From NCBI GenBank assembly GCA_028873975.1, contig JAPPMO010000084.1, forward strand, positions 1 through 37,131: a stretch of DNA of 37,131 nt, read 5' to 3'. This document shows, in pieces, positions 17,132 to 25,744 of the stretch (its first letter is position 1; each line of letters begins with the position of its first letter). This DNA is from Chloroflexota bacterium. Lineage in GTDB: Bacteria > Chloroflexota > Anaerolineae > Aggregatilineales > Phototrophicaceae. A program made the translations under genes and the position numbers. The notes beneath the pieces were generated by a model. It saw only the letters and a program-made list of their open reading frames with translations, was not told where the DNA came from and did no database searches.

Positions 17132-17635
17132 TCAAGTGTCCAATTGTCCCGCGCGCCACCTGGCAGTGAGCGTAATCGACGGATAAAAAACCAGCGTCGG
17201 CAAGCTGTCGCGGCCGAACCAGCCGACTTCGTCGGCGTCATCCCCGGCACGGGCTTCACCGGACAGTATCGAGGCGCTGTAGGCGATCACGATATCTGCC
17301 AAGCCGTCGTCCTTTCTGGGAAAGACTTCCAGCAACTTGTCGATCCGCACTTGCAGAGAAGTTTCTTCCAGGGTCTCGCGGGCCGCGGCGTCTTCGGGCG
17401 CTTCGTCATAGTCGACGAAACCGGCGGGGAGCGCCCATTTGCCTTTGCCGGGGTCCACCGCTCGCCGAATCAGCAATACCTCGTCATTTCGCTCAAGGAA
17501 AACGACGACGGCTACTTTCGGGTCGAAGTAAATCGGCGCCGCGCAGTTGAGGCAATAAGGGCGTTCGCGCCCGCTGTGGCGCCGGCGCGCGAGCGCGTTA
17601 CCGCATGTTGGACAGAAGTTGGCTATGCGCGTCAT
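17132..17635 (-). CDS. Nudix hydrolase with N-terminal zinc ribbon
   Basis: The 167-aa protein has a four-Cys zinc ribbon (C8, C11, C28, C31), as in NudC-type and related hydrolases. A Nudix box follows, running from GFVDYDEAPEDAA to RETLEETSL and fitting GX5EX7REUXEEXGU. It cleaves a nucleoside diphosphate linked to another moiety; ADP-ribose, NADH or dinucleotides are typical for this architecture, but the substrate cannot be fixed here. It lies between the TPR gene (convergent, 75 nt) and tRNA-Leu, as a single-gene unit. Confidence 0.88.
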   Translation of the reverse strand: MTRIANFCPTCGNALARRRHSGRERPYCLNCAAPIYFDPKVAVVVFLERNDEVLLIRRAVDPGKGKWALPAGFVDYDEAPEDAAARETLEETSLQVRIDKLLEVFPRKDDGLADIVIAYSASILSGEARAGDDADEVGWFGRDSLPTLVFYPSITLTARWRAGQLDT

Positions 17636-17694
17636 ATTAAGACCTGTTTGCCATTGACTTTGCCTGTGCCGCTTCGTACACTATCGAACCGCAA

Positions 17695-17776
17695 GCCGGA
17701 GTGGCGGAATTGGCAGACGCGCACGACTCAAACTCGTGTACCTTCGGGTGTGTGGGTTCGACTCCCACCTCCGGCA
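17695..17776 (+). tRNA. tRNA-Leu (anticodon CAA)
   Basis: The acceptor arm GCCGGAG/CTCCGGC pairs perfectly. The anticodon arm CACGA-CTCAAAC-TCGTG gives anticodon CAA. A long variable arm (TACCTTCGGGTGT) is typical of tRNA-Leu, and the T arm is GTGGG-TTCGACT-CCCAC. The discriminator is A and CCA is not encoded. The gene is 82 nt. Confidence 0.95.
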
Positions 17777-17809
17777 ATCAATATCGACCAATATGATCAT
17801 TCCCCTTTC

Positions 17810-18358
17810 TCAGGATTGCAAAGTCCATTTCCGCTCGGATTCGCCCGCCAGGGCGTTTTCGTATCGCGCCAGGGTAAACAGCCAATCGGATAATCGATTG
17901 ATATAGACAACCGCGAGCGCATTGGTCTCGCTGGTTTCTTGCAGCGCTACGATTTGGCGTTCGGCGCGGCGGCAGACTGTGCGAGCCACATGCAGTTGCG
18001 CTGCCACGGGCGTTCCGCCCGGCAAAATGAAATTCCGCAGCGGCTCAAGCTGCGCTGTCATTTGGTCAATAGCGTCTTCGAGCCAACTGACTTGACTTTG
18101 CGCTATGCGGGTGGCTCGGTCGGTCTTGGAATCCAGCGGGGTCGCCAGGTCGGAACCCAGATGAAACAGATGCCCCTGTACTTCTCGCAGCCATTGATTG
18201 ATCGGTTCGGGGGGGCCCGCGGAGAGCGCCACACCGAGGGCAGCGTTCAATTCGTCGATAGTCCCGTAGGCTTCGACGCGGGCATGGTTCTTCCGCACCC
18301 GGCCGCCTCCAAAGAGGGATGTCTCGCCTTTGTCGCCCGTTTTGGTATAGATCTTCAT
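17810..18358 (-). CDS. Cob(I)yrinic acid a,c-diamide adenosyltransferase (PduO type)
   Basis: The 182-aa protein transfers the adenosyl group of ATP to cob(I)alamin to form coenzyme B12. It shows the PduO ATP motif TKTGDKGETSLFGGGRV at the N-terminus, R-V-E-A-Y-G-T-I-D-E-L-N, and the C-terminal motifs RRAERQIVAL and INRLSDWLF. ATG 18358 (MKIYTKTGD) is the canonical family start; an upstream ATG at 18376 would add six residues. It lies 51 nt after rdgB and is likely cotranscribed with it. Confidence 0.93.
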   Translation of the reverse strand: MKIYTKTGDKGETSLFGGGRVRKNHARVEAYGTIDELNAALGVALSAGPPEPINQWLREVQGHLFHLGSDLATPLDSKTDRATRIAQSQVSWLEDAIDQMTAQLEPLRNFILPGGTPVAAQLHVARTVCRRAERQIVALQETSETNALAVVYINRLSDWLFTLARYENALAGESERKWTLQS

Positions 18359-18409
18359 GGTTCTTTGATTCTCCATTGGGTCAAATGCCCGACATGCAAC
18401 TGTCCTCAG

Positions 18410-19021
18410 CTAGAGCGGACGGCTGCAAATTTCGTGCAGGATAGGCAGAGCCTTTTTCGCGGCGCGCGCGCGATGGCTGAGCCCGTCTTTCAGTTCCGGA
18501 CGCATCTGAGCGAAGGTGAGCTGGTATCCATCCGGTATGAAGACGGCGTCATAGCCAAATCCCTGCCCATCGTCATGATCCCGAGCAGCGATCCTGCCCC
18601 GACATTCTCCGCGAACCAGGATGGTTTCCTGGATACGGGGATCGGCAATGGCAATGACACAGACGAAGCGAGCCCCGCGCTCTTCTTCGCCGAGGCCTTC
18701 AAGCGCCGCGAGCAACTTGCCGCGCCTTCCCGCGCTGTCGAGCTGTTCGCCCCCGTAACGCGCGGAATAGATCCCGGGCGCTCCGCCCAGCGCATCGACC
18801 GTCAAGCCGCTGTCATCCGCCACCGTGCAGTGATTCGAGAGTCGGGCAAATCCGTTGGCTTTGAGGGAGGCGTTCTCTTCGAAAGTCTTGCCCGTTTCCT
18901 CCAGTTCAATGTCGCCCAGATCCAGGTCAGCCAAAGACAGGAGCCCGGCGTCCAGGACGGCGAACAACCGTTGGTATTCCCGTAACTTGCCGGTGTTTCC
19001 GGTCGCGATCAGCATGTTCAT
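18410..19021 (-). CDS. rdgB: RdgB/HAM1 non-canonical purine NTP pyrophosphatase
   Basis: This 203-aa enzyme removes dITP/XTP by cleaving them to the monophosphate plus pyrophosphate. Family motifs are ATGNTGKLREY at the N-terminus, TFEENASLKANGFA, the metal-binding VADDSGLTVDALGGAPGIYS, GFGYDAVF, and the C-terminal LSHRARA. ATG 19021 overlaps the stop of the upstream membrane glycosyltransferase by 4 nt (ATGA); ATG 19015 (MLIATGN) is also possible. Confidence 0.95.
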   Translation of the reverse strand: MNMLIATGNTGKLREYQRLFAVLDAGLLSLADLDLGDIELEETGKTFEENASLKANGFARLSNHCTVADDSGLTVDALGGAPGIYSARYGGEQLDSAGRRGKLLAALEGLGEEERGARFVCVIAIADPRIQETILVRGECRGRIAARDHDDGQGFGYDAVFIPDGYQLTFAQMRPELKDGLSHRARAAKKALPILHEICSRPL

Positions 19022-20391
19022 GATGCGGCGGGGTTCACAGTATCGCGTCGGCGTCGGCGCGCGGCCAGCGCTGAAAGGGATATCGACGCAAAAATGATCC
19101 AGATGATTTCGTTTGGGAACAAATAACGCGGCGCATCGAGCACGATGAAATGTATCAGGGTGGTATAAGCCAGAAAACCGGCCAATGGGGCGGTATGGCG
19201 CCAGGACTTGCGCGTCATCCAGATGCCGGCCAAGCCGAATACGATCGCGAAGATATGCAGAATCCAGATGACAAGTTTGATCGCGAATCCCTCGATCCGC
19301 GTCAGTTGGATCAAGCCAGTTGTGGATCGATCATCCCGCAGCCAATTCGCAGCCGCTTCCCTGACGCTCGTACCGCCGAATGATACCGTACCGTGCGGCT
19401 GGATGATCGATTCTCCCAATTCCCCAAAGCGGCGCAAGACGTAACCAACGCCGTCTTGGCTGATGCTGGCTTGGATTTGCTTGAGATAGGCATCCGTCTC
19501 GTGCTGAAATTTGCAGTCGATCTCGCAATCTTCGTCGATGATAATCCGGGCGTCTTGCAGCAAAAGCTCGTCGTTCTCCTCGGGCGAGCCGTCGTTGGTT
19601 ACAGCCGCTCTCCAGATCGCCGGCATCAACTGGTCGCTGAGTATCACGAAACGATTCCAAAGCAGCAGGTTGTGAATCGTCCAGGTGGAAAGCAACGCGC
19701 CATACACGACCAAAAGCAAAAGGGATTTGGAAAACCAGCGCAGCCTTCCGTCGATGAGGTTGAGCAGCAGCATGTGCCCGACGAGCCCCAGGGGAAACAG
19801 CGCCGCTACCGCGCGGGTCAAGGTGGCCACTCCAAAAGCCAGCGCCGCCAATACCAGAGCCAGGTTGATGGAGAGCTTCTGTGGGGGGGCGATGCCGTCC
19901 CGCGATACGACATATTCAATATACAGCCACAAACCCGCGGCAATGAAAAAAACATAGAAGGTCTCCGTCGCGATCGTATTGGATTCGACGATAAATGTCG
20001 GATGCAAGGCCACTAGCGCGGCTGCCATCAAGCCGGCGCGAAGGTCTGCCACAATCGTCAGGACAATTCGGAAGGCGAGATAGGCTGTTCCGACTGATAC
20101 AAGACACTGGACGATGCGAATCGCCACGACGGACTCGTGTTTTGGCAAAAATGTCTGGAAGATGCCGGCGAAAATGATGTAGAAGGGAGGTGTGGGCAAG
20201 TTTGATATGTAATACGCGATCCCGCGTATATATCCATGTTCCTTGCCGCTGAAAAAACCGGCGCCGTTGGCCAGATACCAGCCGCTGTCTCCGCCGCCGC
20301 CATGACGAAACAACAGTACTGTCGGCAGGTCGCTGGCATGGAGCAAGCGCAAGAGCAGGCCGATGAAAAGGATCAGCCACAGCCAGTGCAT
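19018..20391 (-). CDS. Membrane glycosyltransferase, ArnT/PMT-like (GT39 type)
   Basis: This is a polytopic membrane protein (457 aa from ATG 20391) with about 10 hydrophobic helices, beginning MHWLWLILFIGLLLRLLHAS. The first outer loop carries HGGGGDSGWYLANG, where the acidic residue is the family's catalytic position. It would transfer a sugar from a polyprenyl-phosphate donor to a lipid or protein outside the membrane. ATG 20391 follows GGGGA by 4 nt; ATG 20472 and 20535 are in frame upstream but add a hydrophilic tail. It is the first gene of a unit with rdgB (4-nt overlap) and is divergent from a second such protein at 20577. Confidence 0.8.
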   Translation of the reverse strand: MHWLWLILFIGLLLRLLHASDLPTVLLFRHGGGGDSGWYLANGAGFFSGKEHGYIRGIAYYISNLPTPPFYIIFAGIFQTFLPKHESVVAIRIVQCLVSVGTAYLAFRIVLTIVADLRAGLMAAALVALHPTFIVESNTIATETFYVFFIAAGLWLYIEYVVSRDGIAPPQKLSINLALVLAALAFGVATLTRAVAALFPLGLVGHMLLLNLIDGRLRWFSKSLLLLVVYGALLSTWTIHNLLLWNRFVILSDQLMPAIWRAAVTNDGSPEENDELLLQDARIIIDEDCEIDCKFQHETDAYLKQIQASISQDGVGYVLRRFGELGESIIQPHGTVSFGGTSVREAAANWLRDDRSTTGLIQLTRIEGFAIKLVIWILHIFAIVFGLAGIWMTRKSWRHTAPLAGFLAYTTLIHFIVLDAPRYLFPNEIIWIIFASISLSALAARRRRRDTVNPAAS

Positions 20392-20576
20392 GGCATCCCC
20401 GCGAACGCGCCCGCCGCATTGGCGGCGGTCAATCGGATTGCCGCGCTCAGGCAAAACAGTCAGCCTTCCCATCGCAAGAACGACGCGGTTTACATACACG
20501 GGAGCTACTTGATATAGGGTCGCGCTTGGGTTCATGGTATTATTGGCCTCCCGAAAACGCAAGTCCAGTTGAACAG

Positions 20577-22154
20577 ATGAGCCAGCCTGTAAAAGCGACT
20601 AGCGTCAAACTCGCGGCGATAATAGTCGCTGGCTTGCTCTTCCGACTTTCGCTTCTTTCTTTTGTCCACAATCCGGGTCTGCACGATCCCGTCCACTATT
20701 TCAACCTGGGGACGCGCTTGGCCGATGGCCAAGGCTTCACCATTCACTACATTTGGCATTACAACAACTTGCCAAGCGATGTGACGCACCCGATCGATCA
20801 CTGGATGCCGCTTGCCGGCGCGGCGGCCGGCCTAGGGATAGCGCTCTTCGGCGAAAGCTCGCAAGCCGCCCTGTTCATGTTTGTCTTGGTTGGCTCACTG
20901 TTGCCGGTTCTGGTATTCCTGGCTGGCAAACAGCTTGTCCAGCTGGAGGGCGCGGCGTTGACGGCCGCAGCCTTGGCAGCCTTCTTGCCAGATATGGTCT
21001 GGGCTTCGCTGCGGACTGATACCACCATACTGAACGCCGTTGCGCTCTGCTCAAGCGCGCTCTTGTATAACAGGGGCTTGCGCGACGGGCATCGCTGGAG
21101 CATCGTCCTCTGCGGCTTCGCTGCGGGCTTGGGGTATTTGACGCGCAACGATTCGGTCCTGCTGTTGCCCGTGTTCATTTCCGTCGCCGCCTTGCGTGCG
21201 CTTTGGCCGGGACAGCGGGGGACTTTCCGCCAAGCTGCTGCTCTGATCCTTACACTGTTTCTCAGCTTTCTCCTGTCGGTCGCTCCCTGGTTGATCCGAA
21301 ACCTGCAAGAGCTCGACATGCTGGGTCCGGCGGAGACCAGCCGCATGTTCTTTATGGTCGAGCATCAGGACCACTATGCCTATGGATTGCCAATATCGCT
21401 GGAATCAATGCTGGGGCGTCAGTCCATTGCCGATCTCTTGGCAAAGCGGGCTTTCGAGCTCTTGGCCGCATGCAAACAGATTGTGGTTTCTTTCACTTTG
21501 CCGCTGTTTGTCCTGGTTCTTGGCGGCGTCGGTCTCTTGCTCAGAGGACGCGAAAAAGAGCGATTATTGCTCGCTGCGCCCGCGATGATTTGGCTGCTGG
21601 GTATTCTGCTCGCATACCCAATACTGCTGCCGCTGAAGAGCCAGGCGGGCAGTTTTGAAAAGGCTTTTTTGAGCGTTCTGCCGCTGTTTCTTCCCTTCGC
21701 TGCGCTGTCACTCGAGCGTTTCCTGCGCGCGCCGCGGCTGAGATGGGCTGTTGTCGCTGCATTGCTGGCTTGGCTCGCTTTCAGTTCCTATGGATTTGTC
21801 CGCGAAGAGACGGCAAAGGCGGATCTTTATTATGGCAGCATCGGGATCTTGATTGATAAACTTGAAGACTTGCCGGACCTGACCGGCGACGACCGCCTGC
21901 GCCTTATGACGCAAGACCCCTACGTGTTCAGCTATTTCGGATACGAGTCGATCATGACGCCCTTCGCGTCGCGCGAGGACACGCTGGACCTGGCGCGGCG
22001 CTTCGATATTGATTACTTGATGATGCCGCCGGGGCGTCCGGCTCTTGATCCGCTTTATCTCGGCCAGGAATCGGACGGACGATTTGTCTTGGCCGCGCAT
22101 TTGCCAGAGGCTGGCGAAAAGCCCTTTGAACTCTATCGATTCGTTCACGATTGA
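20577..22154 (+). CDS. Membrane glycosyltransferase, ArnT/PMT-like (second copy type)
   Basis: The 525-aa polytopic protein starts MSQPVKATSVKLAAIIVAGL, with an outer loop after helix 1 holding LHDPVHYFNLGTRLADGQGF, the GT39/ArnT signature region. Multiple hydrophobic helices follow, and the C-terminus is soluble (from about DDRLRLMTQDPYVFSYFGYES). It probably uses a polyprenyl-phosphate sugar donor. It is not a close duplicate of the divergent gene at 19018-20391, but both likely serve surface glycosylation. ATG 20577 is taken because 20526 would add a tail without family similarity. Confidence 0.82.
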   Translation: MSQPVKATSVKLAAIIVAGLLFRLSLLSFVHNPGLHDPVHYFNLGTRLADGQGFTIHYIWHYNNLPSDVTHPIDHWMPLAGAAAGLGIALFGESSQAALFMFVLVGSLLPVLVFLAGKQLVQLEGAALTAAALAAFLPDMVWASLRTDTTILNAVALCSSALLYNRGLRDGHRWSIVLCGFAAGLGYLTRNDSVLLLPVFISVAALRALWPGQRGTFRQAAALILTLFLSFLLSVAPWLIRNLQELDMLGPAETSRMFFMVEHQDHYAYGLPISLESMLGRQSIADLLAKRAFELLAACKQIVVSFTLPLFVLVLGGVGLLLRGREKERLLLAAPAMIWLLGILLAYPILLPLKSQAGSFEKAFLSVLPLFLPFAALSLERFLRAPRLRWAVVAALLAWLAFSSYGFVREETAKADLYYGSIGILIDKLEDLPDLTGDDRLRLMTQDPYVFSYFGYESIMTPFASREDTLDLARRFDIDYLMMPPGRPALDPLYLGQESDGRFVLAAHLPEAGEKPFELYRFVHD

Positions 22155-22247
22155 ACCAGCGCCAAAATCCCTTGCGCAAATCACAAGCGCGCGTTCAATC
22201 GCCCTGAATTGCGCCCGCGCATAGCAGTAGCGCCGCCCTTATGCGAC

Positions 22248-22253
22248 TATAAT
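22248..22253 (+). promoter_or_regulatory. Putative -10 box (TATAAT) of the PyrK-like operon
   Basis: A perfect TATAAT lies 26 bp before ATG 22279, with no clear -35. An ATG at 22252 overlaps this box and so is unlikely to be the translation start. Confidence 0.35.
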
Positions 22254-22278
22254 GTTGCAAGGGGGGCAATTCGACAAT

Positions 22279-23040
22279 ATGAAAGATACGCAAGCCTATA
22301 TCGAGCGCATTAGACGGGTCAGCCGCGACTATCAGCGGCTGGAATTGGCGGTCGACAAGTCATTGTCATCAATGCTCGCGGGTCAGGCTGTCTTGGCTCG
22401 GCGCATAGAGAAGGACTATGAAATACAGCATTGGAACCCGTATCTGCGCGAGTTGTGGTTCCCGGTAGAAATTCTCAACAGCAACATCATCGTTGTCGAA
22501 GTCCCGGCGGCGACAAGCTACCAGCCGGGTCAGTTGCTCAGCTTGCTGGGCCCGATAGGCAAGCCCTTTAAGTTTCGCCGCAAACTGCGCAATGTCTTGC
22601 TGATCGTGTATGATACGCCGCCCACCTCTCTACTGATGATGCTGCCGGCGCTTTTGGCCAACGATGCCAGCGTAACGATGGTGCTGATGGGAACTGCCTG
22701 TCAATATGACACCGGCCACCTCCCGGAAGAGATCGAGATCCTTCACGCCGAGGAAGACTTAAGCTGGCAAGACATGGTGATGACCCTGGGCTGGGCTGAC
22801 CAAGTGTTTGTCCTGGTGGGACCGAGCAAGGAATTGAGCAATTTTGCGGATGTGATGCGTCTGGTGCGCGAGCGGCGCAATGATGTGCCGGCCAATTACA
22901 TTTTTGGCGTATTCCAAAGGCAATTGCCCTGCGCGGTAGGCGCTTGTTATGTTTGCATGCTGCGTTCAAATGCCGGCGCCAAACTTCAGTGCGTTGACGG
23001 CCCCGCCTTCGACCTGACGACTTTGCATCTGGAGAACTGA
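22279..23040 (+). CDS. PyrK-like iron-sulfur electron-transfer subunit lacking the FAD domain
   Basis: The 253-aa product ends in a typical PyrK [2Fe-2S] domain: C-A-V-G-A-C-Y-V-C, then a Cys ten residues later (QCVDGPAFDL). The middle resembles the NAD-binding half of ferredoxin-reductase-fold proteins (GPIGKPFKF; a run of Val/Leu strands). The sequence jumps from YQPGQLLSLL straight to GPIG, so most of the FAD-binding barrel, including the RPxS motif, is missing. The Gly-rich NAD loop (GGGxG) is replaced by VYDTPPTSLL. It is followed after 3 nt by the PyrD-like gene, so the two form a complex or redox pair. It probably passes electrons through the cluster to or from the FMN partner. Confidence 0.75.
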   Translation: MKDTQAYIERIRRVSRDYQRLELAVDKSLSSMLAGQAVLARRIEKDYEIQHWNPYLRELWFPVEILNSNIIVVEVPAATSYQPGQLLSLLGPIGKPFKFRRKLRNVLLIVYDTPPTSLLMMLPALLANDASVTMVLMGTACQYDTGHLPEEIEILHAEEDLSWQDMVMTLGWADQVFVLVGPSKELSNFADVMRLVRERRNDVPANYIFGVFQRQLPCAVGACYVCMLRSNAGAKLQCVDGPAFDLTTLHLEN

Positions 23041-23043
23041 TCG

Positions 23044-23949
23044 ATGGTTGTCGAAGTTACGCGACCAGGCAAGACAAGCCTTCTTTTGTCGACGCCGGTG
23101 ATGCCCGCCGCGGGCACGGTCGGCTTCGGCGATAATTACCGCCGTCTGGTTGATTATGAGAAACTTGGCGCCATCATCACCAATCCTGTAACCATTGAGC
23201 GATGGCATCCGGCCTCCGGGACAAGGCTGGCGCCCTTGCCGGGCGGTATCCTTGTTCACACAGGTTTGCCGAATCCGGGCTTGAAGAGCGTGATTCAGCA
23301 AAACCGCCAGGTCTGGGAGAAACTTCCCATACCGGTCGTTCTGCACTTGGCCGGCACTAGCGCGCCTCATATGAAACGGGCTGGCGAATTGATTGACGGG
23401 CTCGACGTGATTGCCGGGATCGAACTCGGCTTGAATGACGATATCGACGAAGACGAAGCATTTGCTTTGGTCAGCGCCGCCACCGCCATCGAAAAACCAT
23501 TGCTGGTCCGCTTGCCATTCTATGAAGCCTGTCACTTGGCGCCGGCGGCGCTTGACGCGGGTGCGGACGCCCTGGTTGTGAGCGCCGCGCCGCGGGGTAC
23601 GGCAAGGGACGAACACACTGGGCGCTTGGTTAGCGGCCGCATTTATGGTCCCCTGGTCAAGCCGTTGGTCCTGCGCATAGTGGGGCGATTGCGCCGTCAA
23701 GTTCCGGAGGAAATACCCATTATCGGCGCCGGGGGCATACATTCGCCCCAGGACGCGCGCGACTATATCGAGGCTGGCGCTGTGGCTGTGCAAGTTGATA
23801 CTGCCACCTGGGCGCAGCCCAAAATGCTGGAGCGGATCGCGCGGGATTTGGGTGGCTGGATCGCCACTCGGCGTAAAGACGCGCTGATGGACGAGTGGCA
23901 TCCGGACATGGGCCAAACCGAAGCCGCGCAGCGACGGAACTTGGGCTGA
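23044..23949 (+). CDS. Dihydroorotate dehydrogenase-like FMN protein without DHOD active-site residues
   Basis: The 301-aa TIM-barrel protein follows PyrD (class 1B) throughout: PVMPAAGTVGFGDNY, GLPNPGL, GPLVKPLVLRIVG, and the FMN-phosphate motif IIGAGGIHSPQDARDYIEAG. The strand bearing the catalytic Cys (IELNISCPN in class 1B enzymes) reads IELGLNDDI. The orotate-contacting Asn/Lys positions are also changed (KLSPN to RLPFY; INT to VSA). FMN binding is probable, but dihydroorotate oxidation is unlikely. It is paired with the PyrK-like gene 3 nt upstream and an FmdB zinc ribbon 13 nt downstream. The substrate is unknown. Confidence 0.78.
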   Translation: MVVEVTRPGKTSLLLSTPVMPAAGTVGFGDNYRRLVDYEKLGAIITNPVTIERWHPASGTRLAPLPGGILVHTGLPNPGLKSVIQQNRQVWEKLPIPVVLHLAGTSAPHMKRAGELIDGLDVIAGIELGLNDDIDEDEAFALVSAATAIEKPLLVRLPFYEACHLAPAALDAGADALVVSAAPRGTARDEHTGRLVSGRIYGPLVKPLVLRIVGRLRRQVPEEIPIIGAGGIHSPQDARDYIEAGAVAVQVDTATWAQPKMLERIARDLGGWIATRRKDALMDEWHPDMGQTEAAQRRNLG

Positions 23950-23962
23950 CAGGATAGGGATC

Positions 23963-24319
23963 ATGCCGCAATACGACTATCGTTGCGATAGCTGCGGGCG
24001 GTCGTTCAGCCTGAGCTTCAAAACTTATGCGGCATACGATGCGGCTGAACCACGCTGCGCTGTTTGCGGCGCGGGAGAGGTGTCACGGGTGATCAATCGC
24101 GTGTCGATTGCCAAGGTTGAGCGCAACTACAGCGGCATGTCGGCGAATGAAATGCTTTCGGTGCTTGAGGGCGGCGACGAGAAGCAGGTCGACGCAATGT
24201 TCCGGCAAGTCGGCGAGAGCGCGCCGGCGACGCCGCCGACCGTGGTCCCAAAGCAGACGGACAAAGGCAACAACGGCTCCCCGGATACCGGCAAGTCGAC
24301 TTCAACCGATGACAGCTAG
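23963..24319 (+). CDS. FmdB-type zinc-ribbon protein
   Basis: The 118-aa protein begins with the FmdB putative regulatory domain: MPQYDYRCDSCGRSFSL with CxxC, and a second CxxC (CAVCG) at about residue 35, together binding one zinc. The C-terminal half is a flexible Pro/Thr/Ser/Asp-rich tail. Its role is uncertain; family members are called regulators of amidase/formamidase loci without firm biochemistry. It is cotranscribed with the PyrK/PyrD-like pair (13-nt gap). Confidence 0.85.
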   Translation: MPQYDYRCDSCGRSFSLSFKTYAAYDAAEPRCAVCGAGEVSRVINRVSIAKVERNYSGMSANEMLSVLEGGDEKQVDAMFRQVGESAPATPPTVVPKQTDKGNNGSPDTGKSTSTDDS

Positions 24320-24339
24320 CATGTCGGAACCCGCGACCG

Positions 24340-24621
24340 CTAGAGATACCAGTCGCGCAAGACGTCGCGGACCTCGTCTATGATTGTTTCCCACGGGAAT
24401 GCGGGATCGCGCGTGATTGTCAGGCAGTCTTCGGCAATCGTCAGCGCTTTGATCCCATCCACAGCGGCGAAGAGCATCTGCGCCAGGGGCGAACCTTCGT
24501 CCCCAGCCTGCGCGCTGGCATAAAGCTCCTCATCAGCCTGCGTCAAGATCTGGTTGACCAGCAGATCCGCAATATCTGGATCTTCGGCGAAATCGACTTC
24601 GACAGTGACGTATTCGGACAT
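24340..24621 (-). CDS. Nfu N-terminal-domain protein (Fe-S biogenesis related)
   Basis: The 93-aa protein resembles the stand-alone Nfu_N domain. It has the pattern SPLAQMLFAAVDGIKALTIAEDCLTITRDPAFPWETIIDEVRDVL, matching the SPLAxxLFxIxGVxxVxxxxxFITVTK...W consensus. There is no CxxC, so it cannot bind a cluster by itself and may help load or recognise one. ATG 24621 begins one base after the stop of the agmatine deiminase gene, and the two are surely cotranscribed. Assignment is by pattern only. Confidence 0.7.
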   Translation of the reverse strand: MSEYVTVEVDFAEDPDIADLLVNQILTQADEELYASAQAGDEGSPLAQMLFAAVDGIKALTIAEDCLTITRDPAFPWETIIDEVRDVLRDWYL

Positions 24622-24622
24622 A

Positions 24623-25744
24623 TTACCGCTCCAGCGCTTGAGGATTGCCCGCGCCCGCCGGCTGTTGCTGCGTGATGCAGTGGATATTGCCGCCCCCCAA
24701 GAGAATCTCGCGCGCGTACAAGCCAACTATCCGCGCCTTCGGGAATAAGTCAGCCAATGTTTGCAGCGCAGGCCGGTCATGTGGATCGTCAAACTGAGGC
24801 GCGACGACGCCGCCATTGGCGATGTAGAAATTGATGTAGGAGCTGGCCAGGCGTTCGCCTTCCGGGCGCGAGAATGCCGTATCCACGATATCCAGCCCCG
24901 CGGCTTCTTCACCGGTCATGTACATTGGCTCCGGTTGGTGGATCATGTGAATCTCGAGCCTGCGGCTCTGCGCGTCCTTTGCCGAGCGCAAGCGGTCGTA
25001 GGCTTCCGCAGAGCGTTCATATTGCGGATCCTCGCGGTCTTTTGTCCAGGTTAAGGCGACGACGCCAGGCCTGACAAAACAGCATAAGTTGTCTACGTGC
25101 CCGTCCGTCTCGTCCTCGAAGACGCCGCTTTTGAGCCAGATGATATGCTTGATGCCGAGGTAGTCTTGCAGGCGCTGTTCGATTTCGCTGCGAGAGAGCA
25201 TTGGGTTGCGGTTTGGATGCAGCAGGCATTGCTCGGTTGTGATCAGCGTACCTTCTCCGTCCACATGAAAGGAACCGCCTTCCAGCACCAGGGGCGCCCG
25301 ATAGCGATCCAGCGTCTCAATTTCCAGCATTTTCCGGGCTACCTGCTCATCCAGGTCCCAGGGAAAATACATCATCTTTTGCAAGCCGCCCCAAGCGTTA
25401 AAGATCCAGTCGACGCCGCGTACTTCGCCGGCGTCATTGACTAGGAAGGTCGCGCCGCTGTCGCGGATCCAGGCGTCATTGTTTGATAGCTCCACGACCC
25501 GTACCTGCGGCGGCAGAAGCGCCCGGGCATTGAGAAATTGCGCGGGATTGACGCCCATGGTAACCGGCTCGAAGCGCGAGATTTCCCGCGCTGCTTCCGC
25601 AAATGCCAGTTGCGCGGGTTTGCCGCCGTTGCGCCAGGTATCGCGCCGTTGGGGCCACAGCATCCAGCAGCCCGCATGGGGCTCCCATTCCGCCGGCATG
25701 CGGAATCCATCGGAACGCGGTCTTGACTCGATCAGCCGGGACAG
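24623..25744 (-). CDS. aguA: Agmatine deiminase family protein; likely CTG start
   Basis: This is an amidinotransferase-fold enzyme of 373 aa from CTG 25744 (358 aa from ATG 25699). It converts agmatine to N-carbamoylputrescine and ammonia, or acts on a related guanidino compound. Motifs are DGFRMPAEWEPHAGCWM, NDAWIRDSGATF, LEGGSFHVDGEG, ETDGHVDN and the catalytic Cys in GGGNIHC (about C356). The conserved DGFR precedes the only ATG (25699), which has no Shine-Dalgarno. GGAG at 25753-25756 is 8 nt from CTG 25744, giving MSRLIESRPRSDGFRMPAEW. It is cotranscribed with the Nfu-N gene. Confidence 0.85.
   Translation of the reverse strand: MSRLIESRPRSDGFRMPAEWEPHAGCWMLWPQRRDTWRNGGKPAQLAFAEAAREISRFEPVTMGVNPAQFLNARALLPPQVRVVELSNNDAWIRDSGATFLVNDAGEVRGVDWIFNAWGGLQKMMYFPWDLDEQVARKMLEIETLDRYRAPLVLEGGSFHVDGEGTLITTEQCLLHPNRNPMLSRSEIEQRLQDYLGIKHIIWLKSGVFEDETDGHVDNLCCFVRPGVVALTWTKDREDPQYERSAEAYDRLRSAKDAQSRRLEIHMIHQPEPMYMTGEEAAGLDIVDTAFSRPEGERLASSYINFYIANGGVVAPQFDDPHDRPALQTLADLFPKARIVGLYAREILLGGGNIHCITQQQPAGAGNPQALER

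Noticed and set aside
22252..22278. ATG 22252 as start of the PyrK-like protein
   Set aside because: This ATG overlaps a TATAAT -10 box, so it would precede or coincide with transcription start. ATG 22279 is preferred.
22966..23964. 332-aa minus-strand open frame
   Set aside because: It is a shadow of the PyrD-like gene; no motif or ribosome site supports it.
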